Below are positions 6,203 through 7,291 of a stretch of 7,291 bases of DNA, in pieces. Numbering within the stretch: position 1 is the stretch's first letter; each line of letters starts with the position of its first letter. The stretch is taken from assembly GCA_012515695.1 (NCBI GenBank), contig JAAYXX010000494.1:1-7291 (forward strand), written 5' to 3'. The DNA is from Chloroflexota bacterium. Its GTDB lineage: Bacteria; Chloroflexota; Anaerolineae; UBA1429. The position numbers were made by a program, and so were the translations under genes. Below the pieces are notes generated by a model. The model did no database searches. It was not told where the DNA came from and saw only the letters and a program-made list of their open reading frames with translations.

Positions 6203-7090
6203 ATGCCCCAAGAACTCGAGGGTATCATCGTTCCGGTCATCACCCCGTTTCACGAGGACGAATCACTGAACGAGGATGGCTTGCGCCAGATCGTGGACTA
6301 TTTGATCGCCGGGGGCGTGCATGGTATCTTTCCCTGCGGCAGCCAGAGCGAACTCTTTTCGCTCAGCATGGACGAGGCCAAGCGCGTGATTGATGCCGCC
6401 GTAGCAGCAGCCAATGGGCGCGTGCCTGTGCTCGCTGGGACGGGCATGGTTACCACTCGCGACAGCGTCGAACTCTCGCGCTATGCCCAGGCCGCGGGCG
6501 CCGCCGCCCTGTCGGTCATCACGCCCTATTTCATCAAACCGACGCCCGAAGAGCTGCGCCAGCATTATTTACGCATCTGCGAGGCTGTGAGCATCCCGGT
6601 GTTGGGCTATAACAACCCGGGGCGCACCGGCGTTTCCCTGACGCCCGAGACGGTGGCCGCCATCGCCAGGGAGGCCGACAATTTCGTGGGCATCAAGGAT
6701 TCTAGCGGCGACCTGACCAACACGCTGGCCTACATCGAGCAGACGCCGCCCACCTTCCGCACCTTTATGGGGCGAGACACCCTCATCTATGCCGCCCTGT
6801 GCTACGGCTGCGTGGGCGCAGTGGCCGCTACAGCCAACGTCGTGCCCGAACTCGTGGTGGGCATCTATGACGCCTTCAAGGCGGGCGACCATGCCCTGGC
6901 CCTCCAGCGGCAGCGCCAACTCTCCCCTTTGCGCCAGGCATTTAGCCTGGGGTCGTTCCCCGTCGTCGTCAAGGACGCTATGAACCTGATCGGCCTGCCC
7001 GCAGGCCCGGCGCGCGCGCCCATCACCTCCCTCACCGGCCAGCCCCGCGAAAAGCTGGTGGCCGTGCTGAAGGACCTGGGCAAACTGTAG
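6203..7090 (+). CDS. DapA/NanA-family class I aldolase (4-hydroxy-tetrahydrodipicolinate synthase-like)
   Basis: The family uses a Schiff-base lysine to join or split pyruvate and an aldehyde. DapA itself condenses pyruvate with aspartate semialdehyde in lysine synthesis. The 295-residue product has normal length and the full TIM-barrel pattern: IIVPVITPF (8-16), AGGVHGIFPCGSQSE (36-50), PVLAGTG (75-81), TPYFIKPT (107-114), GYNNPGRTG (135-143), VGIKDSSG (162-169) and GAVAATANVVPE. By alignment to E. coli DapA, the Schiff-base Lys161 is Lys165, Tyr133 is Tyr136 and Arg138 is Arg141. Thr44 is Ser47, Thr45 is Gln48, and the relay Tyr107 is Phe110. The usual GTTGE is GSQSE. These changes make true DapA activity uncertain; another 2-keto-acid aldolase or hydratase is possible. 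The start is ATG 6203, with GGAGGTG (6190-6196) 6 nt upstream; an in-frame ATG at 6155 lies too close to the predicted transcript start. No other lysine genes are in the window. Confidence 0.88.
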   Translation: MPQELEGIIVPVITPFHEDESLNEDGLRQIVDYLIAGGVHGIFPCGSQSELFSLSMDEAKRVIDAAVAAANGRVPVLAGTGMVTTRDSVELSRYAQAAGAAALSVITPYFIKPTPEELRQHYLRICEAVSIPVLGYNNPGRTGVSLTPETVAAIAREADNFVGIKDSSGDLTNTLAYIEQTPPTFRTFMGRDTLIYAALCYGCVGAVAATANVVPELVVGIYDAFKAGDHALALQRQRQLSPLRQAFSLGSFPVVVKDAMNLIGLPAGPARAPITSLTGQPREKLVAVLKDLGKL

Positions 7091-7135
7091 CGAACAAACC
7101 CGAGATTATCGAGGCACAAGAGCGCCATTAGGATG

Positions 7136-7236
7136 GGCGGTTGAAACCGCAGCAACCATTGCAAAGCCCACCTTCGTGGGCTGATCTGCAGTCGCCGAAG
7201 GGCGACTTGGCAATGGTTGGTGCAGTTTTAACTGCC
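7136..7236. repeat. Inverted pair of about 47-nt structured repeats (REP/BIME-like)
   Basis: Two arms are symmetric about position 7186. Each has a palindromic core (GCGGTTGAAACCGC at 7137-7150; GCAGTTTTAACTGC at 7222-7235), then a 10-bp arm CAACCATTGC (7153-7162) that pairs perfectly with GCAATGGTTG (7210-7219). Inside these lie two hairpins: AGCCCAC-CTTC-GTGGGCT (7165-7182) and AGTCGCC-GAAG-GGCGACT (7190-7207). Read as inverted copies, the outer 27 nt match at 23 positions, and the inner hairpins differ by three fully compensated base pairs. The element starts 45 bp after the DapA-like gene and may affect the end of its mRNA. No mobilising gene is in the window. Confidence 0.75.
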
Positions 7237-7245
7237 TATGCCGAT

Positions 7246-7272
7246 GCAACGGTTGGTGCAGTTATAACTGCC
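7246..7272. repeat. Third partial copy of the structured repeat
   Basis: These 27 nt match 7210-7236 at 25 positions, giving a 36-bp direct period. The core GCAGTTATAACTGC (7258-7271) is a perfect 14-bp palindrome. The inner hairpin that should accompany it is absent: only 9 unrelated bases separate it from the previous copy. More copies may follow beyond the window edge. Confidence 0.75.
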
Positions 7273-7291
7273 TACGAGATGGCACGCCGCG

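Noticed and set aside
6020..6253. Upstream extension of the VanW-like protein by 78 residues
   Set aside because: It would push the membrane helix away from the N-terminus, read through its own likely promoter and overlap the start of the divergent aldolase gene. The ATG at 6019 has a good ribosome site.
7131..7291. Short repeats at the right edge considered as a CRISPR array
   Set aside because: Copies occur in both orientations, spacing is not uniform (a hairpin pair versus 9 bp), and there are no unique spacers of constant length or cas genes.

Overview
The window looks like a high-GC chromosomal segment from a Chloroflexota bacterium (Anaerolineae or a relative), most likely from a metagenome. 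The lineage call is an inference. It rests on secreted proteins with long Thr/Pro-rich linkers, on a 'VYVPLILR'-type motif after such a linker, and on PP2C-derived and VanW/YoaR-type envelope proteins. No rRNA, tRNA, transposase or CRISPR array is visible, and the gene content is mostly ordinary.

Layout. (1) Positions 1-209, minus strand: the 5' end of a tRNA m1A58 methyltransferase gene (TrmI family), cut by the window edge; its start appears to be TTG. (2) Positions 210-439: a divergent intergenic region with one promoter facing each way and one copy of a palindromic repeat. (3) Positions 440-2752, plus strand: a two-gene unit. The first gene encodes a membrane protein with a degenerate PP2C-like cytosolic domain and an outside Ig/FN3-like domain. 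The second encodes a secreted protein with a Thr/Pro linker and a jelly-roll, carbohydrate-binding-like domain. (4) Positions 2753-2848: a convergent gap with two perfect 7-bp hairpins. (5) Positions 2849-3949, minus: the YchF/OLA1 ATPase. (6) Positions 3950-4081: a gap with a third hairpin of the same build. (7) Positions 4082-6019, minus: a membrane-anchored VanW/YoaR-like wall protein. (8) Positions 6020-6202: a divergent promoter region. (9) Positions 6203-7090, plus: a DapA/NanA-superfamily aldolase with an altered proton-relay residue. (10) Positions 7091-7291: an intergenic region dominated by an inverted pair of about 47-nt structured repeats plus a third partial copy.

The genes do not form one pathway. 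TrmI and YchF are translation-related housekeeping functions. The membrane, secreted and VanW-like proteins act at the cell envelope. The aldolase is metabolic.

The most interesting signal is non-coding. The repeat pair after position 7131 is symmetric about position 7186, and its two arms differ mainly by compensatory base-pair changes. This suggests a REP/BIME-like structured repeat family. A degenerate member lies near position 300. A second class of hairpins, with fixed 7-bp stems and 3-nt loops, sits in the other gaps. The second notable signal is the probable pseudophosphatase fused through a membrane segment to an extracellular domain.
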